Assembly (NCBI GenBank): GCA_005882115.1
Contig: VBEG01000024.1
Location: 1-64,000, forward strand
DNA: 64,000 nt
Origin: Chloroflexota bacterium
GTDB taxonomy: Bacteria; Chloroflexota; Dormibacteria; Dormibacterales; Dormibacteraceae
Reading direction: 5' to 3'
A program made the position numbers and the translations under genes. Below are positions 16,744-24,030 of this stretch, piece by piece. How positions within the stretch are numbered: position 1 is the first letter of the stretch; each line of letters opens with the position of its first letter. The notes under the pieces were generated by a model, which ran no database searches, was not told the DNA's origin, and worked only from the letters and a program-made list of their open reading frames with translations.

Positions 16744-17967
16744 TTAAGAGGCCAATCCGTTCGCGGTGGCGATCCGCGCGTACAGGCGGCCGCTCGGTTT
16801 GATGGTCCGCTCCAGGGTCTTGCGGTCGACCGCGATGAGCCCGAAATGTGCCGTGTAGCCTCGGGCCCACTCGAAGTTGTCGAGGTTCGTCCAGTGGAAG
16901 TAGCCCCGCACGTCGACTCCTTCCTCGATCGCCGCATGCACCTCGCCCAGCACCTCTGTCAGGTACCTCTCGCGCGGCGCATCCTCCGCCGTGGCGAGTC
17001 CGTTCTCGGTCACGTACACAGGCTTCCGGTAGGGCGCGAGCTCCGTGAGGACGCCGCGCATCCATGAAGGATCCGAGACGAAGCCCATCTCGTTCACCGG
17101 GCCCGGTGGATTGAACCGCCGGATGAACTGGTTCCCTGGTCGCCGCGGATCGAACGCGCACATCTGACCCCAGTAGTGAGCGATGCCTATGTAATCGCTT
17201 CTCGCGTCGACGATCGGCCGAAGCCGGCCGGGCCGAACAGGCCAGCGGTCGGTCACGGCCTGAGTCACGCTCGCCGCGAGGCGATCCCTTCGCCTCGAAG
17301 TGGCGGGCAGGAACAGGAACTTGTGATGCGAGAGGCCGACCAGGGAATCAGGCCATCGGCGCTTGATCACCGCGTACGCGAGCTCGTGCGCCCGATGCAT
17401 GTTGCGCGTCACGCGATACTGCGCCGCGAGGTCGCCATGACGGCCGGGAGGAAACTCGCCGGTGATCCACCCGTTCGCGGCGTAGATGCTCGGCTCGTTG
17501 ATCGTGCACCAGATGTCGACGAGATCGCCGAGCTCGTCGATGACGCGATGCACGAACGGGATGAAGGCACGTGGTGCGTCGGGCGAGATCCATCCTCCTT
17601 TGCGCACGAACCAGAGTGGGTTCGTGAAGTGGTGCAGGGTGACCATCGGCGCGATCCCTTGCTCGCGCATCTCGCCGAGCACGTCTCGGTAGTGACGGAT
17701 CTGGCGCGAGTCGAAGACGCCTTCAGACGGCTCGATCCGCGACCACTCGATGGAAAGCCGGTGGGCATTCTGCTTCAGCTCGCGCAGCAGCGCGACGTCT
17801 TCGCGGTAACGCCGGTAGCTGTCGCACGCAACGGCGGAGGTGTCGCCCTTCGCGATTCGTCCTCGTTCATGCTCCCACTCCCACCAATCGCAGTTGCGGT
17901 TGTCACCTTCGACCTGGTGCGCCGCGCTGGCGGTCCCCCACAGGAAGCCCTTCGGAAATCGCCTCAC
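16744..17967 (-). CDS. glycoside hydrolase family 1 (beta-glucosidase-like)
   Basis: About 407 residues from GTG 17967. The start FPKGFLWGTASAAHQVEG is the GH1 N-terminal signature. The acid/base is Glu158 in CTINEPS and the nucleophile is Glu321 in YVTENGLA, so both catalytic residues are present. Family members cleave beta-linked glucose, galactose or related sugars by a retaining mechanism. It is slightly shorter than typical (about 440-450). No signal peptide, so cytoplasmic. It follows the histidine phosphatase gene by five bases. Confidence 0.9.
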   Translation of the reverse strand: MRRFPKGFLWGTASAAHQVEGDNRNCDWWEWEHERGRIAKGDTSAVACDSYRRYREDVALLRELKQNAHRLSIEWSRIEPSEGVFDSRQIRHYRDVLGEMREQGIAPMVTLHHFTNPLWFVRKGGWISPDAPRAFIPFVHRVIDELGDLVDIWCTINEPSIYAANGWITGEFPPGRHGDLAAQYRVTRNMHRAHELAYAVIKRRWPDSLVGLSHHKFLFLPATSRRRDRLAASVTQAVTDRWPVRPGRLRPIVDARSDYIGIAHYWGQMCAFDPRRPGNQFIRRFNPPGPVNEMGFVSDPSWMRGVLTELAPYRKPVYVTENGLATAEDAPRERYLTEVLGEVHAAIEEGVDVRGYFHWTNLDNFEWARGYTAHFGLIAVDRKTLERTIKPSGRLYARIATANGLAS

Positions 17968-17972
17968 CGGCG

Positions 17973-18605
17973 TCAGGCTGCCGCGGTGGCCGGTGTTTCC
18001 ACTTTCGGCGGCGGGATGTACTCCCACACTTTCGGCTTGTCGCCTTCCATGTCGAGCTGCAGCATCCCTGCCTTCTGGATGTCCTTACGGTGCATCTCGC
18101 GCTCGTTTTGCGGCCGCCCGTCGAGAATGATCCAGGTTGCGACAAGAGGATCGGCGTGGCTCACCAGCGCCATCGTCTCGCCAGGATGCTCCCGTGTCAG
18201 GCGCCGCACGACACCCAGGACCCGCTCCGCCATCGCTGCGATGCTTTCATCTCCGGGAAGGAGCCCTCGCTTCGCCTTGTGAACAAACCACAGGGGCCGG
18301 CGCACGGGAATCTGCCAATACGGCACCCCCTGCAAATAGCGGGAAAACTCGGACTCGCGAAGCGCTCCATCTGTTTCGAGCGCCGGCGTGGGTGTCAGGC
18401 CGCCGGCGATGATGCGCGCGGTCTCGACCGCACGGTCGAGTGGGCTGGCCACGATCCGCTTGATCCCCGCAGACCTGATGCTCTCCCCCAGCGCCGCTGC
18501 CTGCGCGCGGCCTAGCGCGCTGAGATTGAAGCCCGGCAGGTGGCCGTACAGGAGCCGATGCGGGTTTTCGACATCCGCGTGGCGGATGAGGTAGAACCGG
18601 TTCAG
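17973..18605 (-). CDS. histidine phosphatase family protein (probable CTG start)
   Basis: The protein starts with the conserved FYLIRHADVENPHRLLYG, where RHA carries the catalytic His. It continues with the TARIIAGG, LRESEF and ALVSHADP blocks of the phosphoglycerate-mutase-like superfamily. No ATG, GTG or TTG lies close to the conserved start. The best candidate is CTG at 18605, which overlaps the preceding stop as CTGA, the same geometry used by many gene pairs in this window. A tail of PPPKVETPATAAA is unusual. Substrate unknown. Confidence 0.75.
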   Translation of the reverse strand: MNRFYLIRHADVENPHRLLYGHLPGFNLSALGRAQAAALGESIRSAGIKRIVASPLDRAVETARIIAGGLTPTPALETDGALRESEFSRYLQGVPYWQIPVRRPLWFVHKAKRGLLPGDESIAAMAERVLGVVRRLTREHPGETMALVSHADPLVATWIILDGRPQNEREMHRKDIQKAGMLQLDMEGDKPKVWEYIPPPKVETPATAAA

Positions 18606-19249
18606 CGTTTGTAGACGCCGACCGTGGTTCGGTTCGTCCCAGCCGAGCGGCCGGAGTCGAGCGCCTGGTAGGCCTCGCGCAGGAGATTGCCGGTGTACTC
18701 TCGGCGGTTCATCATGCCGGCCTCGTCCGCGGGCCGGTAGCCGGAGTCGACGGTGGCGGCGCCACAGCTGACGGTGATGCGCTTCCACGCGCCTGTGGTG
18801 CCGAAGTCGTGCGAGGCGATCGAGCGCCGGATCTTATCTGCCGCCAGGGCCGCCCCCTGTTCGTCGGTCTCGGGGAGGACGATCGCGAAGTGCGGTGGTC
18901 CGTCGGCGTCGAGAAACCCCACGGTGTCAGTGTCGCGGATGGCCTGGCCGAGCCGTTCGGCCATCTCCCGGAGCAGTCCTTCTACCTGTACCTGCTCCAG
19001 CTCTTTGTGGATGTGCTCTGCGTGGTCGAGCTCGATCAGAAGAATCGAGAGCGGCCGGTGGTAGCGCACAGCGCGGTTGGCCTCCTGGCCGACCAGCGCG
19101 TTGATGAACTTCGAGTTCCAGATCCCGGTCGTCGGGTCGACGACCCCAAACAGCGGACTGGAGGTCCGGTCGGTCTGGCTGTGGCCGCAGCTGGGGCAAT
19201 ACTGAGAGGTCTCCGGAACCTCTGAGCTGCAGTACCAGCAGGTAGTCAT
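18602..19249 (-). CDS. zinc-ribbon plus degenerate GGDEF-domain protein
   Basis: A 215-residue protein. Residues 4-21 form a zinc ribbon (CWYC and CPSC). The rest matches a GGDEF domain (LLIELDHAEHIHKELEQ, then FAIVLPETDEQGA, ADKIRRSIASH and ITVSCGAAT), but the signature loop reads DGPPHF instead of GGDEF. Loss of these residues should abolish diguanylate cyclase activity; it may bind nucleotide or act as a partner protein. It sits in an operon with the histidine phosphatase. Confidence 0.72.
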   Translation of the reverse strand: MTTCWYCSSEVPETSQYCPSCGHSQTDRTSSPLFGVVDPTTGIWNSKFINALVGQEANRAVRYHRPLSILLIELDHAEHIHKELEQVQVEGLLREMAERLGQAIRDTDTVGFLDADGPPHFAIVLPETDEQGAALAADKIRRSIASHDFGTTGAWKRITVSCGAATVDSGYRPADEAGMMNRREYTGNLLREAYQALDSGRSAGTNRTTVGVYKR

Positions 19250-19321
19250 GGGGGCGAATTCTAGGGACAGGGCCCTGATCTCGGTCTCGGCAAACCAAGC
19301 CGGCGGTCAGAATCAAGATCA

Positions 19322-20569
19322 ATGTCAGATCAGGGTGAGCTCTTTCCGCTCCCGGCGGGAGCGGAGCCGCAAGCGCCGCTGGCGATGCGTTTGCGCCCCA
19401 AAAAGTTCGAGCACATGGTCGGTCAGGACAAGGTGGTCGCCGTCCTCCGCCAGCTCACGCGCAGCGGAAACCTGCCGAGCATCATCCTCTGGGGGCCGCC
19501 GGGGAGCGGCAAGACGACCCTGGCGGGGCTTCTCGCGAGCGAGACGAGCGCCCGCATGGTTGCGATGTCAGCCGTGACCGCGGGCGTGGCGGACCTGCGC
19601 AAGGTCGTCGCGGAGGCGAAGGTCCACCGCAGGGCCGGCCTGCGCACCGTTCTGTTCATCGACGAGATCCATCGCTTCAACAAGGCCCAGCAGGACGCCA
19701 TCCTGCCGCACGTCGAGGACGGGACCGTGACGCTCATCGGCGCGACCACAGAGAACCCGTCCTTCGAGGTGATCTCACCGCTGCTCTCACGGAGCCGTGT
19801 GTTTCGCCTCGAGCAGCTGGATCGCGACGAGCTGAAGCAGGTCGTGGAGCGCGGGCTGCAACAGCTGAGCGCCAACATAGAGGACGACGCGCTGGGGGCC
19901 CTGCTGGAGGTCGCGCGCGGCGACGCGCGCGTGGCGCTCAACGGGCTCGAGGCCGCGGCTGCGCTCGCGGGCGAACGGGCGATCACGCTCGAGAACGTGG
20001 AGAACGCTATGCAGCAGCGACATCTGCTGTACGACAGGGCGGGCGACCAGCACTACGACATCGTCTCCGCGCTCATCAAGAGCGTCCGCGGCAGCGACCC
20101 CGATGCGGCCGTGTACTGGATGGCGCGCATGCTCGAGGCAGGCGAAGACGTGATGTTCGTCGCCCGCCGGCTTGTCATCCTGGCCGCAGAGGACATCGGG
20201 CTCGCTGACCCCCAGGCTTTGCCGGTCGCGGTCGCCGCGCAGCAGGCCGCGCACTTCGTCGGCATGCCCGAGGCCGTGCTGCCTTTGACCGAAGCCGCGC
20301 TCTACCTCGCGCTGGCGCCGAAGTCGAACTCGGCGCTCACGTCATACGGCGCGGCGCGCGAGCTGATCCAGGAAACCGGCAACGAGCCGGTGCCGATGCA
20401 CCTGCGCAACGCGCCGACGGGTCTGATGAAGTCGATGGGCTATGGACGCGACTACAAATACGCGCACGAGTACGAGGGTGGCGTCGCCGATCAGGTGCAC
20501 ATGCCCGAGAAGCTGAAGAGCCGCAAGGTGTACTCGCCCAACCCCAGGGACCGTAAGTCAGCAAAATAG
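19322..20569 (+). CDS. rarA: RarA/MgsA-type replication-associated recombination ATPase
   Basis: A 415-residue AAA+ protein. Walker A is GPPGSGKTT, Walker B FIDEIHRFNKAQQDAILP, sensor 1 IGATTENPSFEVISPLLSR and the arginine finger lies nearby. The C-terminal tetramerisation half contains GSDPDAAVYWMARML and AEDIGLADPQAL, both diagnostic of the RarA/WRNIP1 family. It acts at stalled replication forks. It is divergent from the GGDEF-like gene across 72 bases. Confidence 0.93.
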   Translation: MSDQGELFPLPAGAEPQAPLAMRLRPKKFEHMVGQDKVVAVLRQLTRSGNLPSIILWGPPGSGKTTLAGLLASETSARMVAMSAVTAGVADLRKVVAEAKVHRRAGLRTVLFIDEIHRFNKAQQDAILPHVEDGTVTLIGATTENPSFEVISPLLSRSRVFRLEQLDRDELKQVVERGLQQLSANIEDDALGALLEVARGDARVALNGLEAAAALAGERAITLENVENAMQQRHLLYDRAGDQHYDIVSALIKSVRGSDPDAAVYWMARMLEAGEDVMFVARRLVILAAEDIGLADPQALPVAVAAQQAAHFVGMPEAVLPLTEAALYLALAPKSNSALTSYGAARELIQETGNEPVPMHLRNAPTGLMKSMGYGRDYKYAHEYEGGVADQVHMPEKLKSRKVYSPNPRDRKSAK

Positions 20570-20596
20570 CTCGAGTATGTCCGCCTCATACACGGT

Positions 20597-20648
20597 TAGT
20601 CCGGACCATCTGGCCTTTCCGGGTCAGACGAAGCCGGATAGTCCGGAC
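20597..20648. promoter_or_regulatory. repeated TAGTCCGGAC palindromic element
   Basis: The 107-base gap before the NDK-like gene contains TAGTCCGGAC twice, at about 20597 and 20639, 42 bases apart. Each includes the perfect palindrome GTCCGGAC. The spacing is four helical turns. It could be an operator or chance in GC-rich DNA. Confidence 0.3.
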
Positions 20649-20676
20649 GATCCGAATTGTTCGTGCCACCTGACCG

Positions 20677-21297
20677 TTGGCTGACGCGCTCCTCATCTTC
20701 AAACCGGATGCCGCCTATCGCCTGGCTGCGCGCGCCGGAATCTGGGGCTGGCTTTCGTCCGAGCGCGAGTGGAAGGTTGAGTCGCTGGAGTGGTTTCAGC
20801 CGCCGGCGACCTTGATCGAGGGGCACTACGACTTCCTGCAGGGACGGCCGTTTTTCTCGTGGCTGGTCGATTTCATGTCCGCGTTGCCGGTGGTCGTCGG
20901 ACGCGTCACCGCATCGGCGGGGTCGCTGAAGCAGATGCGCTACGACCTCGGCGAGACGCAGATCTCGAAGTCGCGTCCCGGCTCGCTGCGCGAGCGTTAT
21001 GGGATCTTCGGCGGACTCAACTGCTTGCACCTCTCCGACGCGGAGGAGACCGGAGCCGCGGAGGTGAAGCGCTGGGCGGAGTTCGTCCAGCTGGACGAGG
21101 TCAAGGTGCGGCTGGAGGATTCTTCAGACCGGCCCGACCACACCTATCACCTGCGCTCGCTGGCGACGCAAGTCGCGGCCGGCATTCACGTCGAAGTCGC
21201 CTCGCAGATGTTCAGTGAGCTGATCGCCGAGGAGTGCGAGCTCGAGGGCAAGAAGCTGGAGGCGATGTACCGGATTACTTTGGGGGCTCTGTCGTAG
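20677..21297 (+). CDS. divergent nucleoside diphosphate kinase-like protein
   Basis: A 206-residue protein from a TTG start. The N-terminal ALLIFKPDA matches the NDK opening (lysine and Pro-Asp). The block RERYGIFGGLNCLHLSDAEE aligns with the NDK catalytic stretch, with the phosphorylated His kept in NCLHLSD. The PGSLRERYG lead-in replaces PGTIRGDFG. It is longer than classic NDK (about 140), with an insert near residues 35-60 and a C-terminal extension. It may phosphorylate NDPs or be a specialised paralogue. The end overlaps the convergent MscS gene by 23 bases. Confidence 0.65.
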   Translation: MADALLIFKPDAAYRLAARAGIWGWLSSEREWKVESLEWFQPPATLIEGHYDFLQGRPFFSWLVDFMSALPVVVGRVTASAGSLKQMRYDLGETQISKSRPGSLRERYGIFGGLNCLHLSDAEETGAAEVKRWAEFVQLDEVKVRLEDSSDRPDHTYHLRSLATQVAAGIHVEVASQMFSELIAEECELEGKKLEAMYRITLGALS

Positions 21298-21808
21298 ACC
21301 GCGTCGTGTGAACCGTCACCGCCTTGGTGAACAGCTCCGAGTTCGGCACGACGATCAAGTCGCCCGCGTCACTCTTGATCAGAGTCACGCGTAGCCGGAC
21401 GTCGGTGACTGTGCCGGATTGTTCGTCGAAAGTGATCCGATCCCCGATCCTGATGTGGCGCTCGAGCAAGACGTAGTAGCCCGATACATAGTCCTGGAGC
21501 AGCTGCTGCACGCCAAGCGCAGCCACGACGGTCGCGAGCAGAAGACCGAAGAGCGTGACGTTTGCGTTCTGGGCGGCCCAGCCTAGCGCGAGGAAGACGC
21601 CCAGTACGATGACGCCGGCGGTGACGACGCGCCGCGTGACGACGACCATCTCGGCCCGCATGTGCTGCTCGCGGACCTTCTCGCCGACGAAGCGGGCGAC
21701 AATTCGAGCGACAACGTACGTCGCGGCCACAGCGACAACAACGACGACGGGGTAGTAAACGAAGTCGGGAACCGGGACACTCCAGCCTCCGATGGAGGCC
21801 AGGGTCAT
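21275..21808 (-). CDS. small MscS-type mechanosensitive channel
   Basis: A 177-residue MscS-family protein from ATG 21808, overlapping the bL25 stop as ATGA. It has two to three N-terminal helices, then the pore-helix region (LLATVVAALGVQQLLQDYVSGYYVLLE) and the first part of the beta domain (HIRIGDRITFDEQSGTVTDVRLR and VVPNSELF). It ends soon after, lacking the large cytoplasmic vestibule, so it is a minimal form. Confidence 0.85.
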   Translation of the reverse strand: MTLASIGGWSVPVPDFVYYPVVVVVAVAATYVVARIVARFVGEKVREQHMRAEMVVVTRRVVTAGVIVLGVFLALGWAAQNANVTLFGLLLATVVAALGVQQLLQDYVSGYYVLLERHIRIGDRITFDEQSGTVTDVRLRVTLIKSDAGDLIVVPNSELFTKAVTVHTTRSTTEPPK

Positions 21809-22464
21809 TCCTCGGTCTCTGTTTCGGCTTCGGCCGGAGCCTCGCCTTCCGCGGCAGCTTCGCCCTCGGCCGGGACCACGGCCTCCGCGGCCGGGATTTC
21901 CTCTTCGACCTTGAGCTCGCGCTTGTGCACGATTTTGACGACCAACTCTTCGGCGTCCACCAAGAGGCTCACGCCCTTCGGCACCGTGAGGTCCGCGACT
22001 CGGAGCTCCATCTCGATCTCTTCGAGGGGCGTGATGTCGACCTCGAACGACGCGGGGATGTCCGAAGGCAGACACTCCACGCGGATCGCGTGCAGCGGCT
22101 GGAGGATATCGGCGTCTCCGCGCTTGACGGGTGCCGACTCGCCGGTCAGGCGGACAGGGACCTCGACCTCGATCTTCTCCTGCAGGTTGACCTGGTAGAA
22201 GTCGACGTGGATCGGTCCCAGCTGCCGAGGATGGGTCTGGATCTCGCGGACAAGCACCTTCGCGGTGCGGCCGCCGTCGAGCACGAGGTCGACCAGGTGC
22301 GTGCGGCCCGACTTGACAAAGACTTTCTGAAACTCGAGCCGGTCGAGTGTGATCGGGGTCGCCTCGGTGTTGTGGCCGTAGACGATGGCAGGCAGCTTGC
22401 CCTCGCGCAGCATGCGGCGCGAGCGTTTGCCGAGCGGTTGGCGGGCCGAGGCTTTGAGTTGCAT
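21805..22464 (-). CDS. rplY: 50S ribosomal protein bL25 (CTC family)
   Basis: A 219-residue L25/TL5/CTC protein. It has an N-terminal 5S-rRNA-binding domain (RRMLREGKLPAIVYG and LVREIQTHP), a C-terminal beta domain (VECLPSDIPASFEVDIT), and a low-complexity Glu/Ala/Pro tail. The long form is typical of high-GC and thermophilic bacteria. The gene begins at a clear ATG. Confidence 0.93.
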   Translation of the reverse strand: MQLKASARQPLGKRSRRMLREGKLPAIVYGHNTEATPITLDRLEFQKVFVKSGRTHLVDLVLDGGRTAKVLVREIQTHPRQLGPIHVDFYQVNLQEKIEVEVPVRLTGESAPVKRGDADILQPLHAIRVECLPSDIPASFEVDITPLEEIEMELRVADLTVPKGVSLLVDAEELVVKIVHKRELKVEEEIPAAEAVVPAEGEAAAEGEAPAEAETETEE

Positions 22465-22522
22465 GGCAGCGCCTCTGGTGGAGAGGCCCGCCTATGATAC
22501 GCCAACCTTGGTGAACCCAACT

Positions 22523-22571
22523 CTTCCCCACTCCGTGGGGAAGTACCCGGCGTAGCCGAGGGATGGGGCGA
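22523..22571. repeat. dispersed double-hairpin intergenic repeat (copy b)
   Basis: Stem CTTCCCCA / TGGGGAAG with loop CTCCG (22523-22543), then a weaker GC-rich arm and the family tail GATGGGGC. It lies between the divergent bL25 and RDD genes and overlaps the possible start of the latter. Confidence 0.55.
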
Positions 22572-23018
22572 CCTTATGGCGGATCGTTCACCCCAGGCCC
22601 GGGCTACCCGATGTCGCCCCCATCGGTGTTGGCGAGCCCGGGTCTACGAGTCGTCGGCGGGCTCATCGACGTGGTCATCGTGGGCGCTCTCTACGGCGCG
22701 ACCGAAGGGGTGACGCGAGGGAGCCACCTCGTCTCCGTGTTTGTCGACCTGGCCGTCGCACTGGCGTACGTCGGTTACTTCTGGAGCTCGCGCGGGCAGA
22801 CGATTGGCATGATGGTTTTCGGCTTTCGGGTCCGCGACCGGGTGACCGGCAATTTCCCGAGCCTCGGGATGGCCGTCCTGCGCGGCCTTGTCTGGTGGCT
22901 CGAGGTGTGGTTCACCCTTTGCCTGCTCGGCGCCCTCGCCTGGCTCTGGATGTTCTGGGATCCCCAGAGGCAGGGACTCCACGACAAGATCGCGGGGACC
23001 GTCGTAACCGCCGGCTAG
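22563..23018 (+). CDS. RDD family membrane protein
   Basis: A 151-residue protein with the RDD fold: RVVGGLIDVVIVGALYG (Arg and Asp of the first helix), a second helix, GQTIGMMVFGFRVRD and FWDPQRQGLHDKIAGTVV at the end. The first 16 residues are Gly/Pro rich. The ATG at 22563 falls inside a dispersed repeat, so ATG 22611 is a possible true start. RDD proteins are of varied function, some linked to Na+/H+ exchange. Confidence 0.82.
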   Translation: MGRPYGGSFTPGPGYPMSPPSVLASPGLRVVGGLIDVVIVGALYGATEGVTRGSHLVSVFVDLAVALAYVGYFWSSRGQTIGMMVFGFRVRDRVTGNFPSLGMAVLRGLVWWLEVWFTLCLLGALAWLWMFWDPQRQGLHDKIAGTVVTAG

Positions 23019-23028
23019 GCACTTAACT

Positions 23029-23073
23029 CTTCCCCACTTGTGGGGAAGTCCGGCCCGAAAGGCCGGGATGGGG
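23029..23073. terminator. dispersed double-hairpin repeat between convergent genes (copy c), possible bidirectional terminator
   Basis: The cleanest copy of the family. Stem CTTCCCCAC-TT-GTGGGGAAG lies at 23029-23048. It is followed by CCGGCC-CGAAA-GGCCGG at 23050-23066 and the tail GATGGGG. It fills the gap between the stop of the RDD gene and the stop of the facing DUF4190 gene, so a terminator role is plausible. No U-tract is present. Confidence 0.55.
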
Positions 23074-23580
23074 CTAGGTCGGTGTCGGGGTCGTGATCAG
23101 GTTGTTGAGGATGCCCGAGCCGCTCAACCCGGCAAACGCCAGCGCGAGGACCGCCGCGATCGCACCCACGCCCACCGCGACCGCACCTGTGATGATCCCG
23201 GCGAGCGCCTTACCGCTTCCACCGAAGGCGCCCTGGCCGGCGTTCGCGCGGTTGCGCGCGTTGATGCCCATCACGATCGCGACGATCCCAAGCGGGACGG
23301 CGACAATCTCGATGAACCAGCAATCGCACCCGACCAGCGACAGCACGACAGCCACGATTCCGAGGACCATCGCGGGCATCGAGCCCTGGACATCCGGACG
23401 AGCCGCGGCATAGGGGTACGGCTGGCCGTAACCGGGCTGAGCAGGTTGATAGGGCTGTATAGGCGGCGGGGGCGGCGGGCCCGCGGGCGGCGGGGTGGGC
23501 GGCGGTCCGCTCGGCGGCTGATCGCCCGGCGGAGGACCGCTAGGCGGTGGCGGGACCTGGCCGGGAGGCTCGCTCGACAT
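23074..23580 (-). CDS. Pro-rich DUF4190 membrane protein
   Basis: A 168-residue protein. Residues 1-65 are dominated by Pro and Gly (PPPPSGPPPG, PPPPPPIQPYQPAQPGYG). A DUF4190-type pair of helices follows (MVLGIVAVVLSLVG, VPLGIVAIVMGINARNRA, then AGIITGAVAVGVGAI). The Pro-rich part probably faces the cytoplasm. Related proteins recur at 28.2 and 29.4 kb. Role unknown. Confidence 0.75.
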   Translation of the reverse strand: MSSEPPGQVPPPPSGPPPGDQPPSGPPPTPPPAGPPPPPPIQPYQPAQPGYGQPYPYAAARPDVQGSMPAMVLGIVAVVLSLVGCDCWFIEIVAVPLGIVAIVMGINARNRANAGQGAFGGSGKALAGIITGAVAVGVGAIAAVLALAFAGLSGSGILNNLITTPTPT

Positions 23581-23610
23581 GCGCGATGCCGATGTTATTC
23601 GATGTCGCGA

Positions 23611-24030
23611 TTACTTGGCGGGCGAATCTGGAAAACGCTTGCGAAGCCAATCCACGATGTCTTGCAGCGGGGTGCCGGGGGTGAAGATCTTCTCCACCCC
23701 GCGCTTCTTGAGGGCGGTGATGTCGTCGTCCGGGATGATGCCGCCGCCGAAGACGATGATGTCCGTCGCCTTCCTCCGCTTCAGCTCCTCGACCACCGCC
23801 GGGAAGAGCGTCATGTGCGCACCCGAATGGATCGAAAGGCCGATCACCTGGGCGTCCTCCTGGAGCGCCGCATCGACCACCATCTCAGGAGTCTGGCGGA
23901 GCCCGGTGTAGATCACTTCGTAACCCGCGTCGCGCAGGGCTCGGGCGACTACCTTCACGCCTCGGTCATGGCCGTCCAGCCCAACCTTGGCGACCACGAT
24001 TCGGACTGGGCGTACGGCGGTCGACGGCAT
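23611..24030 (-). CDS. icmB: acyl-CoA mutase B12-binding small subunit (IcmB-like)
   Basis: A 139-residue cobalamin-binding domain. The DxHxxG motif is Asp19-Gly-His21-Asp-Arg-Gly24, with His21 as the lower cobalt ligand. The [17 protein letters not shown] and [11 protein letters not shown] blocks also match. ATG 24030 overlaps the large-subunit stop (TGATG), so the two are coupled. It pairs with the large subunit just upstream. It might also serve the second mutase at 41-42 kb, which has no B12 domain of its own in the window. Confidence 0.85.
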   Translation of the reverse strand: MPSTAVRPVRIVVAKVGLDGHDRGVKVVARALRDAGYEVIYTGLRQTPEMVVDAALQEDAQVIGLSIHSGAHMTLFPAVVEELKRRKATDIIVFGGGIIPDDDITALKKRGVEKIFTPGTPLQDIVDWLRKRFPDSPAK

